64,000 nucleotides of DNA. Source: Arbacia lixula. Taxonomy: Eukaryota > Echinodermata > Echinoidea > Arbacioida > Arbaciidae. Below, one piece after another: positions 12,201 to 20,809 of this stretch. Every line of letters begins with the position of its first letter. Positions within the stretch are counted from its first letter, which is position 1. A program made the position numbers and the translations under genes. The DNA is taken from contig OZ022596.1 in assembly GCA_963669155.1 (NCBI GenBank), positions 2,676,473 to 2,740,472 on the forward strand. Direction: 5' to 3'. The notes beneath the pieces are model-generated. The model was not told the DNA's origin, did no database searches, and saw nothing but the letters and a program-made list of their open reading frames with translations.

Positions 12201-15200
12201 TGGTGCGTTTATCAACTCCAAAGGCCTTTACGAACGCGTTTCCAAACGTGTTTCCAAACCCGTTTAAAAAACGGTGCGTTTATCAACTCGATCGCCCAAG
12301 TCGAAAACCGGCCTTGTCACCGAAAACATGTGGTTTAAACGTGTTTCAAAACCGCGTTGCGTTTATCTCGCTTCTTTAAACATGTTTAAAATTTAAATAT
12401 AGGATCGCACAAAATTTAAAGGCGTTTGGAAACCTTAATCCTACCCCCCAAAAAAGTTGATAAACACGCCCAAAGTGTCTTGCTGAAGGACACAAGTACA
12501 AACACAAGTAAAGGACACAAGTGCCATGAGTGGGCTTGAACCTGGGACCTTGAGATCTTCAGTCACAGTTCACAACCACTACACCACAACACCTCCACTT
12601 ATTAGGTCTTGTATGTGTATTTTAGGAAGAGGACATGCTGAAGAAGAAACAAGAACAGAAGGAGAACTACAGGAGTATTAGAATTCCTTAGATGCATGGT
12701 TGGGTGGAAATAACTTTGGTCTTTTGTGTGTGTTTTCTTAGGATCGACAGAAGAAGTGGACATGCTGAAGAAGAAACAAGAACAGAAAGAGAACTACAGG
12801 AGTCTTAGAATTCCTTAGTTGCATGGTTTGGTGGAAATAACTTTTGTCTTTTGTGTGTGTTTTAGGATCAACAGAAGAAGTAGACATGCTGAAAAGGAAA
12901 CAAGAACAGAAAGAGAACTACAGGAGTATTAGAATTCTTAGATGCATGGTTGGGTGGAAATAACTTTTGTCTTGTGTGTGTGTGTTTTAGGATCGACAGA
13001 AGAAGTGGACATGCTGAAGAAGAAACAAGCACAGAAAGAGAACTACAGGAGTATTAGAATTCCTTAGTTGCATGGTTGGGTGGAAATAACTTTTGTCTTG
13101 TGTGTGTGTGTTTTAGGATCGACAGAAGAAGTGGACATGCTCAAGAAGAGACAAGAACAGAAAGAGAACTACAGGAGTATTAGAATTCCTTAGTTGCATG
13201 GTTGGGTGGAAATAACTTTTGTCTTGTGTGTGTGTGTTTTAGGATCGACAGAAGAAGTGGACATGCTGAAGAAGAGACTGGAACAGAAAGAGAACTACAG
13301 GAGTATTAGAATTCTTTAGTTGCATGGTTGGGTGGAAATAACTTTTGTCTTGTGTGTGTGTGTTTTAGGATCGACAGAAGAAGTGGACATGCTGAAGAAG
13401 AAACACGAACAAAAAGAGTACTACAGGAGTATTAGAATTCTTTAGTTGCATGGTTGGGTGGAAATAACTTTTGTCTTGTGTGTGTGTGTGTCTTAGGATC
13501 GACAGAAGAAGTAGACATGCTGAAGAAGAAACAAGAACAGAAAGAGAACTACAGGAGTATTAGAGTTCTTTATTTGCATGGTTGGGTGGAAATAACTTTT
13601 GTCTTGTGTGTGTGTATTTTAGGATGGACAGAAGAAGTAGACATGCTGAAGAAGAAACAAGAACAGAAAGAGAACTACAGGAGTATTAGAATTCCTTAGA
13701 TGCATGGTTGGGTGGAAATAACTTTCCTGTAGAAGAACTACAGGAGTATTAGAATTCCTTACTTGCATGGTTGGGTGGAAATAACTTTAGTCTTGTGTGT
13801 GTGTGTGTGTGTGTTTTAGGATCGACAGAAGAAGTGGACATGCTGAAGAAGAGACTGGAACAGACAGAGAAGACGATGGAGAGAATGATGGACATGATGA
13901 ATTCAATGGGCATAGCCATGAACCAGGTCTCGCATCACTTAGCAAGTAAGTATGTGATGAACTCCATGGGCATAGCCATGAACCAGGTCTCGCATCACTT
14001 AGCAAGTAAGTATGAGGAGATAGAGAGTAGGAGAAAGAAGGAGGAGGAGGAGAAGGAAGATGATCATGGAGAAAATTATTGAGATGATGATATGGTTAGG
14101 GTATGGTCCTGAATTTCACATTCGTTTGCAGCAATAAAGTCTCATTTTGACGAAAATTTGAAAAAACGCACGCCTCCAGTGACGTATGAGAAGTCAAAAT
14201 GCCATAGATTGTACGGAAGTCAAAAATAGACCATTTTCGTAATGTATTCACAACTTTCCCCCTAACCGCGTAGTTACGCATTATTGCATTCACCTGTATC
14301 TTGTCATTCAAATTCAATGGATGGAATACACTTTGAATCTATTAGTTGTTGCTACTCAGACAAACCTCGGACAAGCTTTGGGGTTCCCATTGGTAACGTA
14401 TTGTTTGAATTGCGTGAATAATACATTTTATTTACGCCGTTGGCATTTATGGCATTTTGACTTCTCATACGTCACTGGAGGCGTGTGTTTTTTCAAATTT
14501 TCGTCAAAATGAGACAAACGAATGTGAAATTTGTTTTTAGTGGATAATTTTACATAGATTAGTGGGAACTTACTTTCCTAATTTAGTAACCCTTTAAGTA
14601 GCTAATAAGTATGAGGAGACAGAGAGAGAAAGAAGAGGAGAAGGAAGATGATCATGGAGAAAATGAATGAGAGGATGGCATGGTTAGGGTATGGTCGTGA
14701 ACCAGCACATTATGTAGCAAGTAAGTATGAGGAGACAGAGAAAGAGAAAGAGAAAGAAAGAAGAGGAGAAGGAAGATGATCATGGAGAAAATGAATGAGA
14801 GGATGGCATGGTTAGGGTATGGTCGTGAACCAGCACATTATGTAGCGATGTAAGTATGAGGAGAGAGAGAGAGAGGAGAAAGAAGGAGTAGGAGAAGGAA
14901 GAGGAAGTAAATAATTGTAATAATGAACTGATCGAGTATGGTCTTTAATCAGAGTTAAAGAGAAAAAAAAAAAGAGGAGAAGGAAGATGATCATGGAGAA
15001 AATGAATGAGATGATGGTATGGTTGGGATATAGTCGTGAACCAGCACATTAAGTAGCTAATAAGTATGAGGTGAGGAGACAGAGAGAGAAAGAAAGAAAG
15101 AAGAGGAGAAGGAAAACGATCATGGAGAAAATTATTGAGATGATTGTATGGTCCAGAAGTAGCACATTAAGTAGCTAATAAGTATGAGGAGAGAGAGAGA

Positions 15201-17219
15201 GAAGGAGAAAGAAAGAAGAGGAGTAGGAAGATGATCAAGGAGAAAATGATTGAGAGGATGGTATGGTTAGGGTATGGTCCTGAAGTAGCACATTAAGTAG
15301 CTAATAAGTATGAGAAGACAGAGAGAGAAAGAGAAAGAAAGAAGAGGAGAAGGAAGATGATCATGGAGAAAATGAATGAGAGGATGGCATGGTTAGGGTA
15401 TGGTCGTGAACCAGCACATTATGTAGCAAGTAAGTATGAGGAGAGAGAGAGAGAGAGAAAAAAATAGGAGTAGGAGAAGGAAGAGGATGAAATAAATCAT
15501 CGTAATAATGAACTGATTGAGTATGGTCATTAAAGGGGATATACTGTACTGGGAAGACAAAAAGCCTTCAAAAGGTGATAGTAAGCAATTTTCTTGCCAA
15601 TGGTCTTAAATTCATATATTGTCCATTTTAGAAACTTGCAGAAAGTTATTCGCCCTCAAATGATCCACATTTGGAATAATTAATGATTATTAGTGGAATC
15701 TTTAAAATGTTCGGGCCGAACATTTTGAGGATTTGTGATTTAACCATTAATAACTCCAAATGTGGATCATTTGAGGGCAAATCACTTTCAGCAAGTTTCT
15801 AAAATGGACAATACATGAATTTAAGACCATTGGCAAGAAGATTGCTCACAATCACCTTTTGAAGGCTTTTTGTCTTCCCAGTACAGTATATGCCCTTTAA
15901 TCAGCGAGAGAGAGATACATAGAGGGAAGAATAAAGAGAAAGAGAAAGAGGAGAGAAGTGATGAAGCAAATTGTTGATGAACTCGATGAGTAAGATGTTG
16001 CAAGTGCATCCCGTAAGTGTCAAGTGAGTCGATGGAGAGAAGAGGAGAATTATTATACTAGTTTTAAGGAAAAGGAAAGGAAATGGGATGGAGAGCACAA
16101 GCAACAAAAAAGGTAAATCAACGATACAGAAGGAAAGAGAGGAGCAAAAGATATGGAGGATGAATAATAATAATGATTAACATCATTTATATAGCACTTA
16201 TCACAAAGAATGTCTCTAAGTGCGTAAGGAAAAATTGAATAGAAAGACAAGGAATTCAGCTAAAATTAAATTATACACTGTACATGTTGACAGTTCACAG
16301 TAGACAGTTGAAGCTGCATATGCTAAGGAAAGCCTATATAAAACAAAAAAGTAGGTTTTTAACATAGATTTAAATTTGTCTGTTTGTTTTATGTTCTGAG
16401 GTAGATTGTTCCAAAGTTGAGGGGATGTTGAATAAAAAGATCGGGAGCCATAAAACTGGGTATTGTTGGCACGAACTACTAAGAATTATTTTTTTGCCTT
16501 AGAAGCACAAGTTGCGGGAGAGTGAGTGTTCTGACATTAACTGCTGAAGATAGACCAGAGCTAATTTTATCAAACATTGGAAATTAAGAGGATCTTAAAA
16601 TCAATTCGTTCATGAACCCTTAGCATATGAAGCTCCCTTAGCAATGGAGTGACAGACTCACGTGAACGACATTTAGCAATAATGAAGGAGATGGAAGAGA
16701 TGGAAGAGTAGGAAGATGAAGATGAGGAGGAATGAAAGAATTTTAGACAGGAAGGATGAGTAGACTGGGTCATTAATATTCATTCCCTCTCTTTACTGTC
16801 AACTTACAGCAAACGATAATCCCCCCACTGATCTCTCATCGCTCCACTCTGACAAAAACGATGATGATGATGGCGAAGAGGTCGATATTGATGTCGCTGA
16901 CCTCACCGACGAAGAAGACCTCCTCATCGGTGACAGTATGGAGCCAGGCATCGATGACCTCAGCTCCGAAGAAGAGAACGATGTGGGTGCACTCGACATT
17001 GACGGCCGCGACAACCTCGAGCAAAGGCGGCCGAACAAAATGAACATAGTCGACGTCGAGGCGGATGATTACAATGTCGACGATGACGGGGAAGTCGATA
17101 GCGATGATGAATCAGAGGATGGCAATGCAGGCTTTGAAGATGTTGTGGAGCCAGAGACATTAAGGAGGAGAAATGTCAAACCGTCAGATTGCCCGGAAGG
17201 TGCTGGAATTGAAGGTTGA
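6147..17219 (+). CDS. RIC3: RIC3-like acetylcholine receptor chaperone (six exons)
   Basis: The exons are 6147-6291, 7377-7499, 8661-8785, 10351-10591, 13820-13945 and 16810-17219. All have GT-AG borders and compatible phases (1,1,0,1,1), giving 1170 nt or 389 residues plus stop. Features in order: N-terminal hydrophobic segment (about residues 4-30), Gly/Pro/Arg-rich linker, second membrane segment (about 108-131, GMMGTVLPVYAVGIF), Gln-rich and then heptad-like coiled coils (about 155-240), and a strongly Asp/Glu-rich tail. RIC3 proteins are ER membrane chaperones that promote folding and assembly of nicotinic acetylcholine and 5-HT3 receptors. The second membrane segment plus following coiled coil is the family signature. 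I chose the ATG at 6147 because the frame upstream opens only with GTG. The assignment is strong. Exon 5 lies between minisatellites made from its own ends. Confidence 0.88.
6292..7376 (+). other. RIC3 intron 1
   Basis: A 1085-bp intron with no recognisable insertion. It is AT-rich on the left and becomes CT-rich before the acceptor CACCACACAG. I see no conserved elements in it. Confidence 0.75.
7377..7499 (+). CDS. RIC3: RIC3 exon 2 (Gly/Pro/Arg-rich linker)
   Basis: Entered in phase 1 to complete a GAG codon, then reads YPPHMRGGGAGRGGRMRPPA and continues Gly/Pro-rich to ...ASH. The donor is CATG|GTGAGT. The segment corresponds to the low-complexity lumenal linker between the two hydrophobic parts of RIC3. 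It is much more GC-rich than its surroundings. Confidence 0.8.
7500..8660 (+). other. RIC3 intron 2
   Basis: Contains the foldback element at 7529-7746. At 8400-8530 there is a smaller inverted repeat (ACCATGGTTAAA... pairing with ...TTTAACCATG). The remainder, 7750-8400, is AT-rich with nothing recognisable. The acceptor is GTCTCTTCAG. Confidence 0.7.
7529..7746. mobile_element. Foldback element in RIC3 intron 2
   Basis: The arms ACAGCTCAAAGGAATTGGCA and TGCCAATTCCTTTGAGCTG are complementary. The pairing continues inward through a GGGAAAGGGAAAGGGAA block, a GTTTTAAACC block and a CAGCATGA centre. The whole 218 bp could form one long hairpin. Only this copy is in the window. Confidence 0.75.
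8661..8785 (+). CDS. RIC3: RIC3 exon 3 (second membrane segment)
   Basis: Encodes residues 90-131: DPTAFMGQGQGQQESRGRG and then the hydrophobic GTVLPVYAVGIFIYFGYVIY, ending in Lys at a clean codon boundary. The Gly-Arg-Gly-x-Met-Gly entry into a membrane helix followed by Tyr and Phe residues is the most diagnostic RIC3 feature. The donor is AAG|GTAAGC. Confidence 0.9.
8936..9326. repeat. Tandem duplication of about 193 bp
   Basis: The blocks 8938-9130 and 9131-9325 are nearly identical. Both run from GTTATAGCCAAG.AG..AGTTC through CATTATTCAAATAATG. The few differences are substitutions, so the duplication is fairly recent. It lies in RIC3 intron 3, away from the splice sites. Confidence 0.85.
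9538..9782. mobile_element. Family C MITE, copy 1
   Basis: About 245 bp with terminal inverted repeats CCCCTAATCTGACAAAAC and TTTTGTCAGAGTAGGGCAG. Other copies are at 28558-28803, 30673-30923 and 51875-52119. Internal landmarks are shared: a CACTTGCAT..GCATCAG block, a GATTGAATATCT block and GTAGGGAATGC. No coding capacity. Confidence 0.85.
9859..10313. mobile_element. Mariner-like MITE with TA ends
   Basis: The terminal inverted repeats TACAGTGTGTCCCAGAAAAA and its complement ending CTGGGACACACTGTA are flanked by TA. The CAGTGTGTCCCA-type end is typical of Tc1/mariner-derived non-autonomous elements. The right end lies only 38 bp before the RIC3 exon 4 acceptor. Confidence 0.75.
10351..10591 (+). 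CDS. RIC3: RIC3 exon 4
   Basis: Encodes residues 132-211 and one base: VFLRDKPSTPTPRNTWGYSG, then a Gln-rich amphipathic stretch PQRQQQEKLQRQLAAELKAA, then Pro/Lys and Thr/Glu-rich sequence. It lies on the cytosolic side after the membrane segment and begins the coiled-coil part. Acceptor CCTTGCAG, donor CAGGCG|GTGAGT. Confidence 0.85.
10905..11470. repeat. Nested foldback sequences
   Basis: TATTTGCTATTATATTCCAC near 10909 pairs with GTGGAATATATAGCAAATA near 11283. Separately, GAGACGAACTGTCACT near 11328 pairs with AGTGATAGTTCGTC near 11419, and the inner CGGCGATCTG pairs with CAGATCGCC. This looks like one or two old hairpin elements, one within the other. Confidence 0.55.
11804..11990. mobile_element. 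Family H hairpin element, copy 1
   Basis: The arms GGGGTGTTTCACCAAGC and GCTTGGTGAAACAACCCC are complementary. The pairing continues with TTCGTAAGTTACGAACGAC and GTGATCCCTTCTTGTGCT. Related copies are at 43429-43609, 43773-43943, 48038-48270 and, more degraded, 63555-63925. Confidence 0.8.
12119..12471. mobile_element. Family D foldback element, copy 1
   Basis: Begins GCCGTGTTTATCAACTTTTC and ends TTGATAAACACGCCC. The interior repeats motifs such as GGCCTTTACGAACGCGTTT and short AAACGCGTTT palindromes. Other copies are at 18138-18531 and 26209-26616. It has no coding capacity. Confidence 0.8.
12480..12600. repeat. tRNA-like SINE fragment
   Basis: The strand as written contains TGCCATGAGTGGGCTTGAAC, then CTGGGACCTTGAGATC and a tail ACCACTACACCACAACACC. 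This is the degraded tRNA-derived signature common in invertebrate SINEs, with the B-box complement around GGGCTTGAACC. A related stretch is at 23999-24125. It does not fold into an intact tRNA. Confidence 0.45.
12622..13819 (+). repeat. Minisatellite built from the RIC3 exon 5 acceptor
   Basis: Nine units precede the true exon. Exon-like starts fall at 12626, 12742, 12866, 12991, 13117, 13243, 13369, 13497 and 13623, with a period near 125-126 bp, followed by a collapsed unit at about 13700-13765. Each unit carries a (GT)n tract, TTTTAG, the first 30-40 bases of exon 5 (encoding GSTEEVDMLKK), then a divergent ending with an in-frame stop and no GT donor. The units are very similar to each other, so expansion is recent. 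Confidence 0.92.
13820..13945 (+). CDS. RIC3: RIC3 exon 5 (coiled coil)
   Basis: Encodes residues 212-253 and one base: GSTEEVDMLKKRLEQTEKTM, then ERMMDMMNSMGIAMNQVSHH and LA. The Leu/Met spacing fits the conserved RIC3 coiled coil. The donor is GCAA|GTAAGT. A second donor at 14006, created by a 60-bp in-frame duplication, would extend the exon by 20 residues in the same phase. Confidence 0.85.
13896..14015 (+). repeat. 60-bp in-frame duplication with two donors
   Basis: The block from ATGAA.TC.ATGGGCATAGC through AGCAAGTAAGTATG occurs at about 13898-13955 and again at 13958-14015, a shift of exactly 60 bp. Both copies keep a GTAAGT donor, at 13946 and 14006, and the frame stays open between them. 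Either site gives phase 1, so both products join exon 6 correctly. Confidence 0.9.
14006..15529 (+). repeat. Minisatellite built from the RIC3 exon 5 donor
   Basis: At least seven units of about 105-130 bp. Each carries a degraded exon end (ATGGTCGTGAACCAGCACAT, compare the real exon's ATAGCCATGAACCAG), AGCAAGTAAGTATGAGGAG or AGCTAATAAGTATGAGG, then a GA/AG-rich stretch and ATGATCATGGAGAAAAT. Some units keep the GTAAGTATG donor (about 14720 and 15428), while others have TAATAAGTATG. One family E and one family A element are inserted in it. Confidence 0.88.
14105..14597. mobile_element. Family E MITE, copy 1 (left end truncated)
   Basis: An inverted-repeat element whose right end is AGTAACCCTTTAA. 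Inner arms include TCATTTTGACGAAAATTTG and AAATTTTCGTCAAAATGAG, and CGCCTCCAGTGACGTATGAG with its complement. The full-length relative is at 52966-53527. The left end lacks the TTAAAGGGTTACT terminus. The right TTAA coincides with a TTAA of the host minisatellite unit. Confidence 0.8.
15530..15900. mobile_element. Family A foldback MITE, copy 3
   Basis: A full inverted repeat with TTAA at both ends (15530-15533 and 15897-15900). It sits in the RIC3 donor array. The flanks GTATGGTCA and TCAG match the uninterrupted unit at about 14937-14957 (GTATGGTCTTTAATCAG), so the empty site is visible. Confidence 0.92.
16810..17219 (+). CDS. RIC3: RIC3 exon 6 (acidic C-terminus)
   Basis: Entered in phase 1 and encodes residues 254-389, ending at TGA 17217-17219. 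It begins TNDNPPTDLSSLHSDKNDDD and is dominated by Asp and Glu in several runs, with a basic patch (LEQRRPNK and LRRRNVK) near the end. No domain is recognised. Acidic low-complexity C-termini occur in other invertebrate RIC3 proteins. Codon use is GC-richer than the flanks, as in the other exons. Confidence 0.85.
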
Positions 17220-17673
17220 GTTTTGTCTCATGTATCTTGATGGTCATTTATCGTCATAGAATGTTTGTAAATGAAAAGGCAGAAAAATTTTGGAATTGCG
17301 TAAGTATATTTAGATTTTTGTTGCGCACAATCATAAATTTTACACTCCTCCTTTCCTCCAACTATCCAACAAATACACTTGAAAAGGCAAGCGTACAGAC
17401 AAGGAATCCTTGGATTCACTTCACTGGGTGCTGAGTATAGAGGGCAGGTATGCATTCATTAGTTTGGTCTAGAAGTCTCTTTGGAATGAAAATTAAAATG
17501 AATTGTGTATTTCTGTAATGATTTATAGTTCCATCAGAGGTATTGACAGCAATTTATGAGGTAGTTGTACAAGAAGTGCTTATGAATATATATCAATAGA
17601 CTTATTTCCTTTGGACAGTGTTTCATATTGAAACTTGTTATAAAGCAGCCTCCACATACAGACTACCTGCTTA

Positions 17674-18085
17674 TACAGGGTGGGTCAGAAAAAATGTTAC
17701 ATGCTCATATAAGAAATACAAGAATAAATCATAATTCATGTACCAGTGTCAGATAGAGCAACTCTTCCAGTCTTATTTGATACCACATGTGTGGGTAATC
17801 AGTAATTAATTTATTGGATAGGAATAAAATAATGGGGCTGGGTGAAAACCCATTTGCGCCAATTTTAACAATGCCTTGCCTGATTAAGCAATAAGCTTGG
17901 CGCAAATGGGTTTTGATATTTTTTTCAAACAGTGGCTGTTGTGCACTCAACCATGGCAACAACAATGAAACAAATTTTACCTCATGACAAAGGAATATTT
18001 ACTCTATCCATACATCCTAGAAATTCTCTCTGACTCCCACATACTTAATTGAAAAAGTGTTACATTTTTTCTGACTCACCCTGTA
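17674..18085. mobile_element. Mariner-like MITE with a TACAGGGTGGGTCAG end
   Basis: The left end TACAGGGTGGGTCAGAAAAA pairs with TTTTTTCTGACTCACCCTGTA at the right, with TA on both sides. An inner inverted repeat joins AAAACCCATTTGCGCCAA and TTGGCGCAAATGGGTTTT. The end sequence is typical of Tc1/mariner-type non-autonomous elements. No transposase frame. Confidence 0.8.
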
Positions 18086-18137
18086 AAAACTGCATACATG
18101 TATCTTGTCTCCTATGAGAGCCCTGTAGGTTTCAATG

Positions 18138-18531
18138 GCTGTGTTTATCAAGTTTTCAGAAATTTAAACGCATTTCCAAAGGCCTTTACGAACGCGTTTC
18201 CAAACGCGTTTAAAAAATCGGTGCGTTTATCAACTCCAAGGGCCTTTACGAACGCGTTTCCAAATTTATGCGTTTAAAAAACGATGCATTTATCAACTCT
18301 ATCGCCCAAGTCGAAAACACATGCTTTAAACTGTTTTCAAAACAGCTTTGCGTTTATCTCGCTTCTTTAAACGCGTGTAGGATCGTACAAATTTGTGTGT
18401 TTCAAAACAGCTTTCCAAACCCCATAATCAAAACACCTTTGCAATTATCAACTTGTTTAAACACGTTTAAAAAAATTTAAACGCGTTTGGAAACCATAAT
18501 TCTACCAAAAAAAGAGTTTATAAACACGCCC
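18138..18531. mobile_element. Family D foldback element, copy 2
   Basis: Starts GCTGTGTTTATCAAGTTTTC and ends TTATAAACACGCCCC. The internal GGCCTTTACGAACGCGTTTC motifs match the copy at 12119-12471. It lies in the RIC3 3' flank. Confidence 0.8.
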
Positions 18532-18599
18532 CAATGTATTATGTCCGACATACCACACATGGGATTACATAACATTCTCTGTAGCCCCCCTTCCAAAGA

Positions 18600-18925
18600 A
18601 GTCTCCAGGTGGCACAAATATAATAATGTGTCGATTTTGAAATGAAATTTTAGGCATACTCCCAGTAGTAGTAAGGATAGCGTGCTCCATCCTGTAAATA
18701 AATGTTTCCATGGTTCCATGTTTCCTTGTTAGTGTGTCTTGATCCGTGAACTAGAAATAGTTTGCGTGGTTAAGTCGCTGCCCGGAAGGCAGTAGATTGC
18801 ATGTTCAAATCCCTTCTGGTTCCAAGATTTTTGTCGGACATGTTTGTCATTCATTTACAGGATGGAGCACGCTATCCTTACTACTACCTGGTGTATGCCT
18901 AATATTTCATTTCAAAATTGAAATT
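18600..18925. repeat. Foldback flanking a tRNA-like core
   Basis: TAGTAAGGATAGCGTGCTCC near 18668 pairs with GGAGCACGCTATCCTTACTA near 18863. The GTCGGACAT near 18834 pairs with ATGTCCGAC at 18540. Between them, GTGGTTAAGTCGCTGCC and TGTTCAAATCCC resemble the A and B boxes of a tRNA-derived SINE. It is degraded and not a functional tRNA. Confidence 0.5.
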
Positions 18926-19275
18926 TCCCCAGAAAGCCCTTTCAATAAAATGTTTAGATTCTGGCGACGTTAGGCGATTGTGTTTTCTCCTCTTACATGT
19001 AGTACTAAATTTGGAGTGGTACTTGATGAAAACCCATTCAAAATGCAGCTAATTAAAGAAATGTATCTCGTAAACCATACCATATTTGCATGTACATTGT
19101 ACAATATATAAATATGTATGAACGTCTAAGAATAAATGTTCTTGTATTCAATTCTTATATATACTAGTATTCAACTCTTGGCAAAATGTTATTAGTTGGT
19201 ATTGTATAATTGCGATTTGTATTTCTTTTGGTGAAATGATATTGCAGTGTACTAATTTTCACTATTAATTTGCTC

Positions 19276-19281
19276 AATAAA
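19276..19281 (+). promoter_or_regulatory. Candidate poly(A) signal for RIC3
   Basis: AATAAA about 2.06 kb after the RIC3 stop, followed within 25 bp by a T/GT-rich stretch (TTTGTGTCTC). It is the best-placed canonical signal, but several other AATAAA motifs exist in this AT-rich region. Confidence 0.4.
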
Positions 19282-20205
19282 CCTATGCTTAATTTGTGTC
19301 TCATTGGGTTGCTATTTATATGTGAGTGGTTAGATTTGATATGGATGGAGTTTTGAAATGTACATAGTTATTTGTATTTATATAGGTGTCTGAAGCAAAA
19401 AGTGTCATTATGCTCACGCACTAGGTGTATATTATGATATATTGACTGCAAGTGGTAACACAGTGTTACAGCCATATTAACTTTCTTTCTGTCTTTAGTG
19501 TACAATATTTTTTGTTGACTGGAAGTATTGCTATATAGTTTGTGGTATTTATTTGGTATTATGGTGTGTTGATAGCTAGGTATTTTATTTGTGTATATAT
19601 ACAGTCTTTTATCTGGGGAGCATTTTTTAATGTGACACTGTCATTGTATATTCTTAGGGGGTGCCCCCTCCTCCCTGAACATTTTGCGCGATCATTCTGA
19701 AATGCAAGAAATTCACGCAAAATTCACTTCCTTCTTTGTAGTCTCGTGCAACTTTTGAGACCAAAATCGCAATGACCGGGTATGCCATCATCATGTACCT
19801 GATCATAACATCACCTTTGCAAAACAAGGTCCTCCCAAATTTAGCTCATTTTTGCATCCAAACCCAATGGAAAGTCTTCGTTTCATACAATTCACAAAAA
19901 GCCAATCATTTTCCTTTCTATTCATTATAGACAAGAAAAGACCAACACATTACAAAAAAGGGCAAAATGTGGCTTTTGCACTTTTCTTACATTACAAAAA
20001 ACTGTATGTAAACATGTACATTTGCACAATTAGTTCATGGTATATGGATTATGATTACATGTACAATCGAATCTGTACTTAGAGATGCAAACTTAAGAAT
20101 ATCGTCACAAGCAGAATTTATTTTTAAAATCTCAGTGGGTCATTATTGTTTGTATGCTGAACAGTCCTCTTGATTTCTTTTGGCTTATTAGTCGTATTAT
20201 GCACA
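19282..20205. other. Intergenic, nothing recognised
   Basis: AT-rich DNA between the candidate RIC3 polyadenylation site and the next inverted-repeat element. No exon-like frame, array or clear element end is visible. Confidence 0.6.
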
Positions 20206-20601
20206 TGTCATTTGCAGGACGCAGCTCTTGACCCCCGGGGATGGTGCGTCATCGTACCAATGTGAGTCATACATTTTGATCCCACGACGCACCCTCCGTC
20301 ACAGAAAGTGACACACTGTTACTTACATCGACACACAGCTGAGTCAAACATTATGATGTACCATGTCATGAAAATAACGAGCCAATGACGCACCTTAAGA
20401 TGAGTTTGAGAAGATTGTCAGTCCCATGGGCACACCAAATCATGCAACGTTGTAAAGTGACTTACTATGACGCACATGTAGGTCAGTCTTGTGATGGACA
20501 TTCTACGTCCATGACGGAACTTTGGGTCACAATTCTGGGGAACATGACATAACCATGACGCACCATACCCAGGGGTCAAGAGGTGCGTCTTGCAAATGAC
20601 A
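20206..20601. mobile_element. MITE with long terminal inverted repeats (single copy here)
   Basis: The ends TGTCATTTGCAGGACGCAGC and GGTGCGTCTTGCAAATGACA are complementary over about 40 bp, including CTCTTGACCCC and GGGGTCAAGAG. The interior is rich in short TGACGCACC or GTGCGTCA motifs in both orientations. No coding capacity, and no second copy in the window. Confidence 0.8.
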
Positions 20602-20649
20602 AGTGCATTAGTCTGAGACTCATTGTGGATTAGAAACATTCAATAACCT

Positions 20650-20800
20650 GGGCCCTGTTGCATAAAACTTACCATTGATGGTAACTTGGCTATCAATGGC
20701 AACTTCTATGGAAGCCTTGAATTTGATTGGCTGTTGAGCGATGTTACCATGATAGTTACCATTGATGGCAGAATTACCATTCCTGGTAAGTTTTATGCAT
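20650..20800. mobile_element. Family F foldback, copy 1
   Basis: Starts GGGCCCTGTTGCATAAAACT and ends GGTAAGTTTTATGCATGC. Most of the roughly 155 bp consists of variants of ACCATTGATGGTAAC in both orientations, with a central GATTGGCTGTTGAG. Ten copies occur in the window. This appears to be a very short non-autonomous element. Confidence 0.8.
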
Positions 20801-20809
20801 GCTCCAATC

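Larger units (their letters stand above)
10592..13819 (+). other. RIC3 intron 4
   Basis: A 3.2-kb intron packed with repeats: a large foldback, a family H hairpin, a family D foldback, a tRNA-like stretch and the exon-5 acceptor array, all listed separately. The stretch 11450-11800 between elements shows nothing recognisable. Confidence 0.75.
13946..16809 (+). other. RIC3 intron 5
   Basis: Contains the exon-5 donor array, one family E element and one family A element. A stretch at about 16165-16620 includes TTTATATAGCACTTATCACA, a motif common in dispersed repeats of marine invertebrates. The last 150 bp are GA-rich with the acceptor CAACTTACAG. Confidence 0.7.
17220..19275 (+). other. Probable RIC3 3' UTR and insertions
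   Basis: Downstream of the RIC3 stop. If the AATAAA at 19276 is used, the 3' UTR is about 2 kb and carries a mariner-like MITE, a family D foldback and a tRNA-like foldback. An earlier AATAAA at 18944-18949 would shorten it slightly. No further coding exon is visible. Confidence 0.5.

Noticed and set aside
12480..12600. tRNA gene
   Set aside because: B-box-like sequence is present but no cloverleaf can be drawn; a SINE remnant is more likely.
12622..13819. CRISPR-like regular repeats
   Set aside because: Units are contiguous, with exon sequence and no unique spacers, in an animal gene intron. They are a minisatellite.
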